A stretch of DNA of 64,000 nt from Marinobacter alexandrii (GTDB lineage: Bacteria > Pseudomonadota > Gammaproteobacteria > Pseudomonadales > Oleiphilaceae), in contig NZ_SWKM01000011.1 of the NCBI RefSeq assembly GCF_005871205.1, forward strand, positions 1,054,001-1,118,000. Direction: 5' to 3'. The position numbers and the translations under genes are program-made. Shown piece by piece: positions 39,161 through 49,035 of this stretch. Position 1 is the stretch's first letter. Each line of letters starts with the position of its first letter. The notes beneath the pieces were generated by a model. That model was not told where the DNA came from, searched no databases, and saw only the letters and a list, made by a program, of their open reading frames with translations.

Positions 39161-39445
39161 ATGAACAAGTTCACATTGAGCGCGCTGGCATTTGTCATGA
39201 CACTCGGCCTTGCCGCCTGCAGTTCTGAAGACGAGGGCGCCGATATCGATCAGGCAGCCGATAACGCCGAAGAGATGATGGACGACGCCGGCGATGCGGC
39301 CGAGAACTCCTACGAGGATGCTACCGGCCAATCCGCCTGGGAGCAGACCAAGGACGCTGCTGAAGATACCGCCGAGGAAGTAGAAGAAGCCGCTGAAGAA
39401 GCAGGCGAAGCCATGGAAGAAGGCTACGACGAAGCTACCCAGTAA
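39161..39445 (+). CDS. Acidic lipoprotein, helical
   Basis: 94 residues from the ATG at 39161; the ATG at 39155 would leave only three bases to the GAGGGA ribosome site. The signal peptide ends in LAAC at about 18-21. The mature part is extremely acidic and rich in Ala and Glu (EEVEEAAEEAGEAMEEGYDE), expected to form a long amphipathic helix or coiled coil. Similar acidic lipoproteins are known without function. A strong terminator follows. Confidence 0.75.
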   Translation: MNKFTLSALAFVMTLGLAACSSEDEGADIDQAADNAEEMMDDAGDAAENSYEDATGQSAWEQTKDAAEDTAEEVEEAAEEAGEAMEEGYDEATQ

Positions 39446-39452
39446 CTGGCTG

Positions 39453-39488
39453 AAAAAGCCGGCACAAGACTCTTGTGCCGGCTTTTTT
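39453..39488 (+). terminator. Rho-independent terminator
   Basis: A 17-bp stem beginning AAAAAGCCGGCACAAG pairs exactly with its downstream partner and ends in a T-run. It closes the acidic lipoprotein gene. Confidence 0.88.
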
Positions 39489-39641
39489 GTGCCTTAAAAA
39501 ATGCGGTGACAGAACTGGCGTGAGAAAGCGGGTGTCAAAAAACAGTAACCGTTTCGACTTGCTCCTGTTTCACCGTTGTCACAATTCCTGTCGAAACTGA
39601 CCCCTCCATAACGAACGCCTGTTCTGATAAGAGAGGGAATC

Positions 39642-41660
39642 ATGGCCAAGCACGATCTTGATACAAACTACCTGGATCCGAATTACGAACCGGTCGTCAA
39701 TCAAACCAGTAATAGCCCATTTCACGACGTGCTGGCTGCCCGACTGAAGCGTCGTGCCGTGATGAAAGGCACCGTGGGCGCGGCGCTGGCCAGTATCATG
39801 GGCATGACGCTGGTCGGTTGCGACAGTGATGACGATGATGACGGCACGGGCACAGCGGCCGGTGTACAGACCGAACTGGGCTTCAAGGCCGTCCCTGTTT
39901 CCAGCGCCAACCAGGTTGTTGTTCCAGAGGGCTATTCTGCTAAAGCATTCCTGCCCTGGGGCACCCCGATTACCGGTTCTTACCCGGAGTTCCGGGCCGA
40001 CGCCTCCAACACCGGCGCCGAGCAGGAACAACAGGTAGGCATGCACCACGACGGCATGCACTTTTTCCCGATCGACCAGAAAACCGGGAGCAACAGCTCC
40101 ACCGAAGGCCTGTTGGTGATGAACCACGAGTACATCAATCAGGGTGCCCTGCATCCGAACGGGCCGACTGCGGCTGCCGGCAATGGTGGCGTGCGTCCTG
40201 AAGATGAAGTGCGCAAAGAGATCGCCGCCCACGGTGTGTCCGTGGTGCATATCAAGCAGGACAGCGAAGGCACCTGGGACGTGGTATTTGGCAGCCCGTT
40301 CAATCGCCGGATTACTGGTGGCACCGAGATGGACATCCGCGGCCCGGTGCGCGGCAATGCCAAGCTAGTCACAAAGTTCAGCCCGAACGGCACCGAGACT
40401 CGGGGCACGCTAAACAACTGCTCCATGGGGCCAACACCTTGGGGCACCTATTTGGCAGCGGAGGAAAACTGGCACGGCTACTTCGCCAACAGTGATGCCA
40501 ACCAACCGCGGGAGCAGACTCGCCATGGTGTGAATGATTCCAGCCGCTATGACTGGGAGCTGGCCGACAGTGGCGCCGACGCTTACGTGCGCTTTGATGT
40601 CACACCGGGCGGCGGCGACGCCACCAGTGACTATCGCAACGAAGCCAACACCTATGGGTACATGGTGGAAATTGATCCGTTCACTCCGGAAGCCAAACCC
40701 CAGAAGCGGACCGCCTTGGGCCGTTTCGGCCACGAGGGTGTGATCTTCGCGCCGGCGACTGAAGGCAAACCGGTGGTCTGCTATTCTGGTGACGATGCCC
40801 GTTTTGAGTACATCTATAAGTTTGTTTCCGCCCAGCCCTACTCAGCGGCAACTGCTGGTGGTTACCTGCTGGACGAAGGCACGCTTTACGTTGCGAAGTT
40901 CAATGACGACGGCACCGGCGAATGGCTGCCCTTGTCCCTCGACGATGCCGACTTCGCCGCCAAGGTGACTGCCGCCAATGGGACCATGGTTGGTGATATC
41001 AATTTCGATGGTTTTGCCGATCAGGCTGACGTGTTGCTGAATACCCGCCTGGCCGCCGACATCGCCGGCGCTACGCCAATGGACCGCCCGGAGTGGGGCG
41101 CGGTGGATCCAAACTCGGGCGAGGTCTACTTTACCCTGACCAACAATTCCCTGCGTACCGAAGATCAGACCGACGCCGCCAACCCCCAGGCTGAAAACCG
41201 CACCGGGCACATCATTCGCTGGACCGAAGCGAACAGCGACCATGCCGCGACCAGCTTCGACTGGGATATCTTTGTGTTTGGCGGCGAACAGGGTACGGAA
41301 ACTGTGGTGGATGGAGAGGCGGTTGTCACCCTGGATGACGACAACATCTTCAACAGTCCGGATGGTCTGTGGTTCGACTATAACGGCCGTCTGTGGATCC
41401 AGACCGACGGCTCTGACGCCGCGCCTTACCAGAACAACATGATGTTGGCAGCCAATCCGGTAACCCGCGAAATCAAGCGCTTCTTCGTGGGTCCTGTGGG
41501 TTGTGAGGTTACCGGTGTGGTGACGACGCCGGATGTCAAAACCATGTTCGTGAACATACAGCATCCGGACGCCAACTGGCCGTTCGGCACCGAGGGAGAT
41601 CACCCTCGGGATGCCACTGTGATCGTTACCCGCAATGATGGGGGTGTGATCGGGGCATAA
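39642..41660 (+). CDS. phoX: PhoX-type alkaline phosphatase, Tat-exported
   Basis: 672 residues, typical PhoX size. The N-terminal 30 residues are followed by a twin-arginine core (KRRAVMKGTVGAAL) and a lipobox-like LVGC near residue 59, then a run of Asp residues. PhoX blocks include LLVMNHEYIN, NNCSMGPTPWGTYLAAEENW, GRFGHEGVIFAPA and NSPDGLWFDYNGRLW. The enzyme uses Ca and Fe to release phosphate from monoesters. A near Pho-box match upstream was judged too weak. It is a paralog of the DUF839 protein at 23360. Confidence 0.92.
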   Translation: MAKHDLDTNYLDPNYEPVVNQTSNSPFHDVLAARLKRRAVMKGTVGAALASIMGMTLVGCDSDDDDDGTGTAAGVQTELGFKAVPVSSANQVVVPEGYSAKAFLPWGTPITGSYPEFRADASNTGAEQEQQVGMHHDGMHFFPIDQKTGSNSSTEGLLVMNHEYINQGALHPNGPTAAAGNGGVRPEDEVRKEIAAHGVSVVHIKQDSEGTWDVVFGSPFNRRITGGTEMDIRGPVRGNAKLVTKFSPNGTETRGTLNNCSMGPTPWGTYLAAEENWHGYFANSDANQPREQTRHGVNDSSRYDWELADSGADAYVRFDVTPGGGDATSDYRNEANTYGYMVEIDPFTPEAKPQKRTALGRFGHEGVIFAPATEGKPVVCYSGDDARFEYIYKFVSAQPYSAATAGGYLLDEGTLYVAKFNDDGTGEWLPLSLDDADFAAKVTAANGTMVGDINFDGFADQADVLLNTRLAADIAGATPMDRPEWGAVDPNSGEVYFTLTNNSLRTEDQTDAANPQAENRTGHIIRWTEANSDHAATSFDWDIFVFGGEQGTETVVDGEAVVTLDDDNIFNSPDGLWFDYNGRLWIQTDGSDAAPYQNNMMLAANPVTREIKRFFVGPVGCEVTGVVTTPDVKTMFVNIQHPDANWPFGTEGDHPRDATVIVTRNDGGVIGA

Positions 41661-41686
41661 GCCCGCGTTACAGTCCTAAATCGCTG

Positions 41687-41738
41687 CCGCAAAGCGGGCT
41701 GGTGCCTCCCCAACGCCAGCCTGCTTTGCGGTTTTTTT
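41687..41738 (+). terminator. Rho-independent terminator
   Basis: Two 16-base arms (CCGCAAAGCGGGCTGG and its partner) pair at 15 positions with one G.T pair; a run of seven T follows. It ends the phoX transcript. Confidence 0.88.
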
Positions 41739-41876
41739 ATTTTAGCTGATCCAGATCATGCCGATATACAGCACGTGAACGAAAGTATGAGGGTCTTGAA
41801 CGCTGGAGTTCTTTATGCTTTGCGATGGGGTTTTGACCAAAAAAATGGAACCAACAATAATAATGTTGAGGTTGTT

Positions 41877-43517
41877 ATGGCATTGCTTGAACGAACAGCA
41901 ATTCTTTGGGGTGTGGCAATCGCAGCGGTTTCTGCCATTGTCGGTCTGGTAGCGTCTCCTGTGCTGGGGCTGGAACCCGCATCGGTACTTATTGGAATGA
42001 TCGGGGGGCTGGCACTGGCCTGTGGCTTTTTTATTATCCGAGTGCTCGAGCCCATTGAGCGCAATCTGCAAGGTCTGAATGACAATTCCCTGCCCGAGGG
42101 ACACCTACTGCGAGAGCAATGCGCCGAGTTGCTGTCCAATGCCCGGGCCGGTCGTGCCCTGTTACAAACACTTGCCGACAGTGCCGACCAGAATGCGATT
42201 TCCGCTGCCCAGGTTTCCTATGCTGCGGACCAGCTCAAGCTTAGGCTTGACCGCCAGGTTCAGGAAACCGGACAGATGGCGGATCATGCCGGCAGGATTA
42301 CAGAGACAGTGAGTGAGTCCTCTGCCCAGGCCGCTGAAGCGGCGACTATGGCACACCAGGCCAGCGTGACCAGTGCCGAAGGTCGCGAGGCTCTGGTGGA
42401 AGCCATTGGTCGTGTCCGTCTGGTCCATCAGCAATCGGGTGAGAATCTGCAACTGATACAGGAACTGAACGATAAGTCGAACAAAATCCAAGGCGTGACG
42501 ACGACCATTCAGGGCATTGCCGAACAGACTAATCTATTGGCGTTAAATGCTGCCATTGAGGCGGCCCGGGCGGGCGATCAAGGCCGTGGTTTTGCGGTGG
42601 TCGCGGATGAGGTTCGTCAGTTGGCGGGTCGAACCGCCCAGGCCACCGGGGAAGTTGCCGAAACTCTGCAGGAGATTCGTTCAGGTACCACCTTGATCGT
42701 ATCTCGTATTGAGGATCTTGCCCAGAGTGTGGAAGAGGGACTCGCGTCGGTTGAGGGTGTGGGTGAGCGTCTCGACCAGATCCGGGATCAGTCTGATCGG
42801 GTCCAGCAGCAGGTAGCTAGAATTGCGGAGATTGACCAGAGCAACGAACAAAGCCTGGAGCAAGTGTTCTCGGGTATTGAAGCGGTTCGGGATCAAATTG
42901 GTGAAAGCGATGCCAGTGTATCGTCCTTGGCCGAGCAAGCGGCCAAACTGATGGAGTTGGCTGAGCATGCCAATGCGGCTTTTGCGCTCAACAGTGAGGC
43001 CAGTTACCATCGGTTCTTCTACGATCAGGCCAAGACTGGCGCTACGCAGATCGGGCAATTATTTGAGCAGGCTATTCGAGATGGCCGGATTGCCGAACAG
43101 GCGCTGTTCGACACGCGGCGGGAGCCCATTCCCAATACCCGGCCTCCCAAATACGCCAGTCGCTTCGATGACTTCACAGATCAGGTGCTGCCAACCATCC
43201 AGGAACCGGTTAAAGGTGCTCATGAGGCACTGGTGTTCGCAATCTGTGCTGCGCCAGATGGTTACGTGCCGACCCACAACCGGGATTTTGCTCATGTGCC
43301 AACAGGCGACCCTGCAGTTGACCTGATTAAAAGCCGCAGCAAGAGATTGTTCAATGATCGGACGGGTATCCGTTGTGGCAGCCACACCCAGGACATGTTG
43401 CTGCAGACCTATCGTCGCGACACGGGAGAGATCATGCATGATTTGTCGGTCCCGATTTTCGTGAACGGCAAGCATTGGGGAGGCTTCCGGTTGGGCTATC
43501 GCCCAGAGCGCGGTTGA
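41877..43517 (+). CDS. Methyl-accepting chemotaxis protein with C-terminal sensor-like domain
   Basis: 546 residues from the ATG at 41877, with GAGG five bases upstream. Two close helices (about 8-28 and 35-56) form a hairpin with little periplasmic sequence. The signalling hairpin tip, with [18 protein letters not shown], spans about 214-250. After the helical bundle ends near 370 comes an extra domain of about 170 residues with [20 protein letters not shown] and [21 protein letters not shown], reminiscent of a Cache/PAS-like ligand domain. The order (signalling first, sensor last) suggests cytoplasmic sensing. No che genes are adjacent. Confidence 0.88.
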   Translation: MALLERTAILWGVAIAAVSAIVGLVASPVLGLEPASVLIGMIGGLALACGFFIIRVLEPIERNLQGLNDNSLPEGHLLREQCAELLSNARAGRALLQTLADSADQNAISAAQVSYAADQLKLRLDRQVQETGQMADHAGRITETVSESSAQAAEAATMAHQASVTSAEGREALVEAIGRVRLVHQQSGENLQLIQELNDKSNKIQGVTTTIQGIAEQTNLLALNAAIEAARAGDQGRGFAVVADEVRQLAGRTAQATGEVAETLQEIRSGTTLIVSRIEDLAQSVEEGLASVEGVGERLDQIRDQSDRVQQQVARIAEIDQSNEQSLEQVFSGIEAVRDQIGESDASVSSLAEQAAKLMELAEHANAAFALNSEASYHRFFYDQAKTGATQIGQLFEQAIRDGRIAEQALFDTRREPIPNTRPPKYASRFDDFTDQVLPTIQEPVKGAHEALVFAICAAPDGYVPTHNRDFAHVPTGDPAVDLIKSRSKRLFNDRTGIRCGSHTQDMLLQTYRRDTGEIMHDLSVPIFVNGKHWGGFRLGYRPERG

Positions 43518-43590
43518 GTAGCGAGAGGGTGCGCTGGTAATTCGGGCCCGTGTTAGACTGCCGCTGGATATCTTATAAGGAGGTAATGTC

Positions 43591-43956
43591 TTGGCCGAAC
43601 CAGAGCACGTTCCCGCAAATCCGGACCCCGTAGCCCGCCGATCCGACCCGGCCCGTAACTTGGCCGTGGTGGTCTATATACTTCAGGCTTTGTCATTTTT
43701 CGTCGGTGGCATTACCGGGCTGGTGGGCGTGATCATCAATTACGTCAAGCTGGACGATGTCCGCAATACCTGGATCGAATCTCACTTCCGATGGCAGATC
43801 CGGACCTTCTGGATAGGGCTGTTGTGGACCGTCGTCGGCATAGTGACTATGCCGCTGGTCATCGGCTGGTTTATTCTGCTTGGTATCTCGATCTGGATCA
43901 TTTACCGCATCGTCAAGGGTGCGCTGGCTCTGAACGAGGGCAAGACTCTTTTATAG
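43591..43956 (+). CDS. DUF4870-like membrane protein
   Basis: 121 residues. The start is a TTG at 43591 with TAAGGAGG seven bases upstream; the ATG at 43584 is in another frame. After 25 polar residues come three hydrophobic segments with the DUF4870 pattern (IINYVKLDDVRNTWIESHFRW, quoted in part, then IRTFWIGLLW and YRIVKGALALNEGKTLL). Function is unknown. It follows the chemoreceptor by 73 bp. Confidence 0.82.
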   Translation: MAEPEHVPANPDPVARRSDPARNLAVVVYILQALSFFVGGITGLVGVIINYVKLDDVRNTWIESHFRWQIRTFWIGLLWTVVGIVTMPLVIGWFILLGISIWIIYRIVKGALALNEGKTLL

Positions 43957-44007
43957 ACAGTGCCATTAGCCTGCCTCATTAGCGAGCCAGTTAACTGAGC
44001 TGGTCGA

Positions 44008-44136
44008 TCAAAGGGTGCTGACGTAACTCAGTAAGCACAGGCCCAGGGAGAAGATCAGAAACGCGAACGCGACCCGGGCCCGACGGTGTGGGGGCACCAG
44101 GCTAGACTGGTGCTCCGGCTCGTGTTCGGGGGTCAT
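44008..44136 (-). CDS. Tiny single-helix membrane protein
   Basis: 42 residues, MTPEHEPEHQ followed by a basic stretch (PPHRRARV) and one hydrophobic helix (AFAFLIFSLGLCLLSYV). The ATG at 44136 overlaps the stop of the upstream frame as ATGA, so translation could be coupled; its own ribosome site is weak. The composition (charged head, positive-inside stretch, helix) is typical of a real small membrane protein. No family is known to me. Confidence 0.5.
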   Translation of the reverse strand: MTPEHEPEHQSSLVPPHRRARVAFAFLIFSLGLCLLSYVSTL

Positions 44137-44426
44137 ACCGCAACAAGCATCATTGAATGTTGGGCTACCTTGGCCTCAACACAGAGAGCGCAATTGTTCC
44201 TCGCGCAGTGCTCGGTATCATGGAGGTGCATGCGGGCCTGATCTTCCGGATTGCGATTGTTCAGGCCTTTGTAGATATGAATGTGGCGGGTGAGTGCCCG
44301 GGACGCTTTTTCGGCTGTATCGAAAGGGCCAAGGTCTGCCGGTTCACGTGTAAGCGCGTACCAACCATATACCGTATGCATTAGACGACCACGATGTTCG
44401 CTGGGAATTGATGTGCCTGTTCGCAT
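44133..44426 (-). CDS. Hypothetical protein with Cys/His-rich C-terminus
   Basis: 97 residues from the ATG at 44426 with AGAGAGG about seven bases upstream; an internal ATG at 44381 has no such site. The N-terminal half (YGWYALTREPADLGPFDTAE) looks like a small compact domain. The C-terminal part carries HLHDTEHCARNNCALC, a candidate metal-binding cluster. Function is unknown. Its stop overlaps the start of the tiny membrane protein by four bases. Confidence 0.6.
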   Translation of the reverse strand: MRTGTSIPSEHRGRLMHTVYGWYALTREPADLGPFDTAEKASRALTRHIHIYKGLNNRNPEDQARMHLHDTEHCARNNCALCVEAKVAQHSMMLVAV

Positions 44427-44595
44427 TTCTCTGCCTCTCTGTAGCGCATTATGTGGCTACGCAGTGGAACGACCGGTCCGTTTAGTATTAGCCCGATACC
44501 CAGCTCCGTGGCAGCGGATGTGTTACTCCACGTACGATGCCGCATTTTGGTTCCAAAAACATTGAGGTTTGTGACGTGCTGCTCAGACGCGGCAG

Positions 44596-45957
44596 TCAAT
44601 CGGCCGTCACTTCCTTCAATTTCAGGGCACTGACCATGCCCGCAAGCCCCATCAGGCCAAGCACCAGAATCACTGCCACCTCTGATACCAGTGATACGAC
44701 CGCGGTCAGGCCGCCGGTCACTAACAGCAGAACACCAATGACGGTATTGCTGACCGATGTGTAGTCGGTGCGCTTGTTGCCACCGGCCATATCCACCAGA
44801 TAGGTCTTCCGGCCAAGCCGGACGCCGGCGTGAGCAATGCTCAGGCAAAAGAAAGCGATAGGGTAGAACCAGACACCGGCAAAGTCGGTTCCGAAAACGA
44901 GGGTACTGATGCCAACCACCAGGCACACGCCGCTAGCCATAGCGGCGCCCCGGATCATCACACGGCGGCTTGAGGTGTCGGCCATCCAGCCCCAGAAGCT
45001 GGCGCTCACGGAGCTGGCCAGGCTGCTTGCCAGCAGGAAAACACCCAGCATCCAGCCAATATCGGATTCTTTCTGGGCGAGCACCACAAAGTACGGGGAA
45101 GCCAGGGCTGAACACAGCAACAGGGCCCGGGTGATCACAAAGTGCCGGAAGGGTGCGTCATCGCGCAGTAGGGACAGGCTTTGAACTGCGTCTTTTAGCG
45201 CGTTGCCACCGCCGCCGGTTTCGCCTGCGTATTCGTCCACACCAGCAAACAGGAACCCGGCGATAATCCACAGGCCGGCAGCGAGCACAAGAAGTGCGCT
45301 GTAGAAGGCCAGGCTGGGATCGCCTCGGTCCCAGAACAGTAGCACCGTCATGATCACCGTCGCCGTGCCCCCGAGGGTGGTAGCCAACCCTGAAAGGCGG
45401 CCCCGGCGGGTCTTTGGGATGCACTTGCCCTGAACATCTTTCATGGATACGGAACAGAATCCGCGGGCGAGGGAGAAAGCAATCAGGCAGGCTACGATGC
45501 CACCGCCAGCGGCGTAGCCCTCGAGGAGCCAGACGCTGGCAGCCATGCCCAAGACACTGAGGGCCTGGCCAAAACTGCCCAGGGTCCAGAACCACTTACG
45601 AACGGCCTTTTGCCGGACCCAGGCGCCAATCACCATCTGCGGAACCATGGAGCCGGACTCTCGAATCGGAACCAGCCAGGCCACCAGGGCCGGCGCGCCA
45701 ACGGCACTCATTAACCAGGCAAGCACGGTTTTCGGGCTGGTCAGCAGGTCACCGAGCTTGGTCAGCACGTTGCTCGCCAGAATCAGAAAGAAGTTGCGAG
45801 GCACTTCCCTGCAGGCTTCGGCGGGGATGTCTTTGCAAACCCGTGCATCTTCCTCGTTGGCAATCAGACTATAAAGCTGATCAAGAGTATCGGAATTCTG
45901 CTTCGGCAAACCGGCTTCCTCGTGGTTAGTGAGTCGCAAGGGTATCAGCACTTTCAT
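44596..45957 (-). CDS. MFS transporter
   Basis: 453 residues with about 12 hydrophobic segments after an N-terminal hydrophilic extension of about 60 residues (LPKQNSDTLDQLYSLIANEE). Typical MFS loops between helices, such as KTRRGRLSGLATTLGG and WMADTSSRRVMIRGA, are present. The substrate is unknown. A hydrophilic N-terminal extension with acidic residues is unusual for this family. No regulatory or substrate-linked gene is nearby. Confidence 0.85.
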   Translation of the reverse strand: MKVLIPLRLTNHEEAGLPKQNSDTLDQLYSLIANEEDARVCKDIPAEACREVPRNFFLILASNVLTKLGDLLTSPKTVLAWLMSAVGAPALVAWLVPIRESGSMVPQMVIGAWVRQKAVRKWFWTLGSFGQALSVLGMAASVWLLEGYAAGGGIVACLIAFSLARGFCSVSMKDVQGKCIPKTRRGRLSGLATTLGGTATVIMTVLLFWDRGDPSLAFYSALLVLAAGLWIIAGFLFAGVDEYAGETGGGGNALKDAVQSLSLLRDDAPFRHFVITRALLLCSALASPYFVVLAQKESDIGWMLGVFLLASSLASSVSASFWGWMADTSSRRVMIRGAAMASGVCLVVGISTLVFGTDFAGVWFYPIAFFCLSIAHAGVRLGRKTYLVDMAGGNKRTDYTSVSNTVIGVLLLVTGGLTAVVSLVSEVAVILVLGLMGLAGMVSALKLKEVTAD

Positions 45958-46088
45958 TACCCCTGAACCCCGATTTACGTTGCTTCACGGAGCTCAGACC
46001 AAAAGCGATAGGTAGGTTGCGGGAGTTACTTGCTTGCCTGACGTTTTTGCTTGATGCCTAATGGGCGCCTGAAACAGGAAATCGATCT

Positions 46089-46931
46089 ATGCTCAGTTAT
46101 CTTCATGCCTTTCACGCTGGCAATTTTGCCGACGTTCAAAAGCACTCGGCTTTGGCGCTGACTGCTACCATGATGCAGTCAAAGAAGTCCGGGATTGCCT
46201 TCATGGATACCCACGCCGGGAGCGCGGTGTATGATCTTGGCAGCGAGCGGGCCCGAAAAACCGGTGAAGCGGATAGTGGCGTTAAAAAGCTCTGGGCAGC
46301 GCGAGATCGCCTCAGTTCATCGGACTGGCAACCGGTGCTCAGTGTTCTGGCTGGTCTGAACGGAAAGACAGGCCAGCTCAGACGTTACCCGGGATCACCG
46401 GCCTGGTTTCGTCATTTTTTGCGGGACGACGATTCACTGGTTACTTTTGAGCTGCACCCTACGGAAGGTGAACGTTTGGCTGATTGGGCATCCTCCCCGA
46501 GAATCAGGGTGGTAAGGTCGGACGGTCTGTCGGGAATGCTCAATCAACTTCCGCCCCGGCAGCCACGGCTGTTGGTTCTGGTTGATCCATCCTATGAGGT
46601 CAAATCCGATTACGCCGATGTCGCGGCCACACTGCAAAAGGCCTGGCAGAAGTGCCGTCACGGCGTCTATCTTGTCTGGTATCCCCTATTGACCAGTGGA
46701 CTCCAGCAGGAATTGATCGACGCAGTCCAACAAGGCCCCGTTCGAAAAGTGCTGCGAAGCGAGGTTCAACTTGTGCAGCCACCGGAGCGAGGCATGACCG
46801 GCTCAGGCATGCTGGTGGTTAACCCGCCCTGGGGGTTTGATGATCGCCTGTCGGCGATGATCGAAGAGATCAAGGAGGGCCCGGAAGGCCTCGGTGTCAG
46901 CCACCAAATGGACTGGCTGGTGCCGGAGTAG
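46089..46931 (+). CDS. rlmJ: 23S rRNA A2030 N6-methyltransferase RlmJ
   Basis: 280 residues. MLSYLHAFHAGNFADVQKH at the start and FMDTHAGSAVYDL are the RlmJ hallmarks. The catalytic motif is D166-P-S-Y-E where E. coli has DPPYE; serine at this place appears in related bacteria, so activity is expected. It methylates adenine 2030 of 23S rRNA. AGGAA lies about nine bases before the ATG. It converges with the TRAP receptor gene, two bases apart. Confidence 0.93.
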   Translation: MLSYLHAFHAGNFADVQKHSALALTATMMQSKKSGIAFMDTHAGSAVYDLGSERARKTGEADSGVKKLWAARDRLSSSDWQPVLSVLAGLNGKTGQLRRYPGSPAWFRHFLRDDDSLVTFELHPTEGERLADWASSPRIRVVRSDGLSGMLNQLPPRQPRLLVLVDPSYEVKSDYADVAATLQKAWQKCRHGVYLVWYPLLTSGLQQELIDAVQQGPVRKVLRSEVQLVQPPERGMTGSGMLVVNPPWGFDDRLSAMIEEIKEGPEGLGVSHQMDWLVPE

Positions 46932-46933
46932 AG

Positions 46934-48031
46934 TCAGCCTCCGGTTTCGCTCGCTGACTCTGGCGCCTGATTCTCCAGAGTCTCCACAAGCTGCCCGATC
47001 CGTTTCAGAATCTCGGTGCCCCGCTCGCCAGTTGCATTAATATAGTCCTGGCGGACGGGTTGGCTGGCTTCGGCAAAGACCGCGCGTTCCTCTTCGGTAA
47101 GCTCAACCACTTTGAGCTGCTCGCCTTCCAGCATGGTTTTCAGCCGTGCTTGATTTAGCTCTTCTTGAGAGCGCCAGGCTATTTCGGCGACTTCTTTCAG
47201 AGAACTGTCGAGCCACTGCTGCTGCTTCTCTGGCAATTCCAGGTACCAGTCCCGATTGGTGACCAGTGAGGCGATGAACTGAGTAGGGCGGGCAATGGTC
47301 AGGGTGCTCTGAACTTCGTAGAACTCCATCTCTTCAATCGCGAAAACAGGGTTGGCCTGGGCGTCAATTTTGCGCAGCTGAAGATCGGTGTAGACCTGGG
47401 AAAAGGGGGTTTGCTGGGGTTGAGCGCCATAGGCGCGGTAGCTGGCTGCGGCCATGTCCGAGGTCATGGTCCGGATGCGCAAGTCCTGGAAATCCGCCGG
47501 CGACCGCAGTGGTTTGTTGGCGGTCCAGGTCATCCAGCCTTCTGGCACGAATGCCAGCAGTTTCAGGTTCCGGCTGGCGTAGGGTGTTTCGAACATGGCC
47601 AGGAGCTCGGGGCTGGCCAGCAGTTGGCGATTCACGTCGCCGTCGTCGGATAGCAGGTAATGCAGGGTGAAGACGCCCACTTCAGGAATCTGGTCAGCCA
47701 AGTGCCCGGGGGATGCGAATGCCAGTTGCACCGAGCCATTCTTGGCCAGTTCAGTCAGTTGTGCCGAAGTGCCCAGGGAGCCGTAAGGGAAGATGTCCAG
47801 GAGGATCCTGCCATCCGAGCGTTCTTCTATGCTCTCTTTTAGTGCCTGAGCGTAGGCGTGTTGTACACTGCCCTCAATTTCTTCCAGGGCGAAGCGCCAG
47901 GTGACGGGGTAGTCTGGGGGAGTCGTTTCCGGAGTCGCCTTACCCGATGACGTGGATTCACTCTCAGAACAGCCGGCCATGGATAGCAACAGGATTGCCA
48001 GGAAGGGAAGCCAGTGGCCGGTGATGCGCAT
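46934..48031 (-). CDS. TRAP transporter solute-binding protein (DctP family), lipoprotein
   Basis: 365 residues. The signal ends in MAGC at 18-21, so it is a lipoprotein, unlike most TRAP receptors. The DctP core shows EGSVQHAYAQALKESIEERS, GRILLDIFPYGSLGT, and the substrate-arginine region LRIRTMTSDM. A helical tail follows. The permease genes dctQ and dctM are not adjacent, so it is an orphan receptor; it may feed a distant permease or sense a carboxylate. Confidence 0.87.
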   Translation of the reverse strand: MRITGHWLPFLAILLLSMAGCSESESTSSGKATPETTPPDYPVTWRFALEEIEGSVQHAYAQALKESIEERSDGRILLDIFPYGSLGTSAQLTELAKNGSVQLAFASPGHLADQIPEVGVFTLHYLLSDDGDVNRQLLASPELLAMFETPYASRNLKLLAFVPEGWMTWTANKPLRSPADFQDLRIRTMTSDMAAASYRAYGAQPQQTPFSQVYTDLQLRKIDAQANPVFAIEEMEFYEVQSTLTIARPTQFIASLVTNRDWYLELPEKQQQWLDSSLKEVAEIAWRSQEELNQARLKTMLEGEQLKVVELTEEERAVFAEASQPVRQDYINATGERGTEILKRIGQLVETLENQAPESASETGG

Positions 48032-48126
48032 ATCCCGTTCTCCAGAGCCGGGGTGAATGTTTAATTGCCGCTAAAGTAACACACTTGGACCGGAGCCTTC
48101 CTGTCCACTTCCGTCGGAGTGAGAGT

Positions 48127-49035
48127 ATGACAAACCAGAAGCAGGCGATGCTCTATGGGCTCGCGACTGTCCTGCTTTGGTCCACCGTTGCCACCGCCTT
48201 CAAGCTGGCGCTGCGGGAGTTGGCGCCGGTCGAGATGCTGTTGATCGCGTGTACTTCGTCGGTGCTGGTGATCGGGATCATTCTGATGATTCAGGGCCGA
48301 TGGCATCTGGTCTTCTCACTCAGCCGCCGGCAGTACGCTCAGTCGTTTGGCATGGGGCTGATCAATCCCTGTCTGTATTATTTCGTTCTGTTCGGTGCTT
48401 TTGATCGCCTGCCTGCTCAGGAGGCGCAGCCGCTGAACTACACTTGGGCGCTGGTGCTGGCCTACCTGTCCGTGCCCTTCCTGGGGCAGCGGTTAAGAAA
48501 GACTGACATCCTTGCCGGATTGGTGTGCTACGCCGGAGTGGTGGTGATTGCCACCCGGGGTGCGGTAACGTCACTCACGTTCTCGGATCCGCTGGGGGTG
48601 TCGCTGGCCGTTGGCAGCACCGTGATCTGGGCGTCTTATTGGATACTGGCAACCCGGGACACCCGGGATCCGGTGGTTGGCCTGTTCCTCAATTTCCTGT
48701 TCGGATTGCCGGTGATTGTCCTGATTTGCGGGCTGACCGAGGGCTTTCATCTGCCTGGCCCCGGTACTTTCGCCGCGGCGGTGTATGTCGGGGTGTTCGA
48801 AATGGGGGTGGCATTCGTGCTCTGGTCCTACGCCATGAAGAAGGCCGAGAACACGTCCCGGGTCAGCAACCTGATTTTCATTTCGCCGTTCCTGTCCCTG
48901 GTCTTTATCTATTTCATCCTGGGTGAGCAGATATTGCCCTCCACTTACATCGGTCTGTTGCTGATCGTCGCAGGGCTTTGGCTGCAGCAGAAGAAAGTGC
49001 GGGTTCGGGAGCAGGCACTGGCCCATGGCTCCTGA
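48127..49035 (+). CDS. EamA/DMT family transporter
   Basis: 302 residues and ten predicted helices in two EamA repeats. The N-terminus has [17 protein letters not shown]; the second repeat contains [20 protein letters not shown]. Members export or import metabolites such as amino acids; the substrate is not readable. The ATG at 48127 is preceded by GAGTGAGAG. The stop overlaps the GIY-YIG gene by 11 bases, suggesting co-translation. Confidence 0.88.
   Translation: MTNQKQAMLYGLATVLLWSTVATAFKLALRELAPVEMLLIACTSSVLVIGIILMIQGRWHLVFSLSRRQYAQSFGMGLINPCLYYFVLFGAFDRLPAQEAQPLNYTWALVLAYLSVPFLGQRLRKTDILAGLVCYAGVVVIATRGAVTSLTFSDPLGVSLAVGSTVIWASYWILATRDTRDPVVGLFLNFLFGLPVIVLICGLTEGFHLPGPGTFAAAVYVGVFEMGVAFVLWSYAMKKAENTSRVSNLIFISPFLSLVFIYFILGEQILPSTYIGLLLIVAGLWLQQKKVRVREQALAHGS

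Noticed and set aside
39540..39610. Possible Pho box upstream of phoX (TTGTCAC and CTGTCGA)
   Set aside because: The half-sites are 12 rather than 11 bases apart and match poorly.
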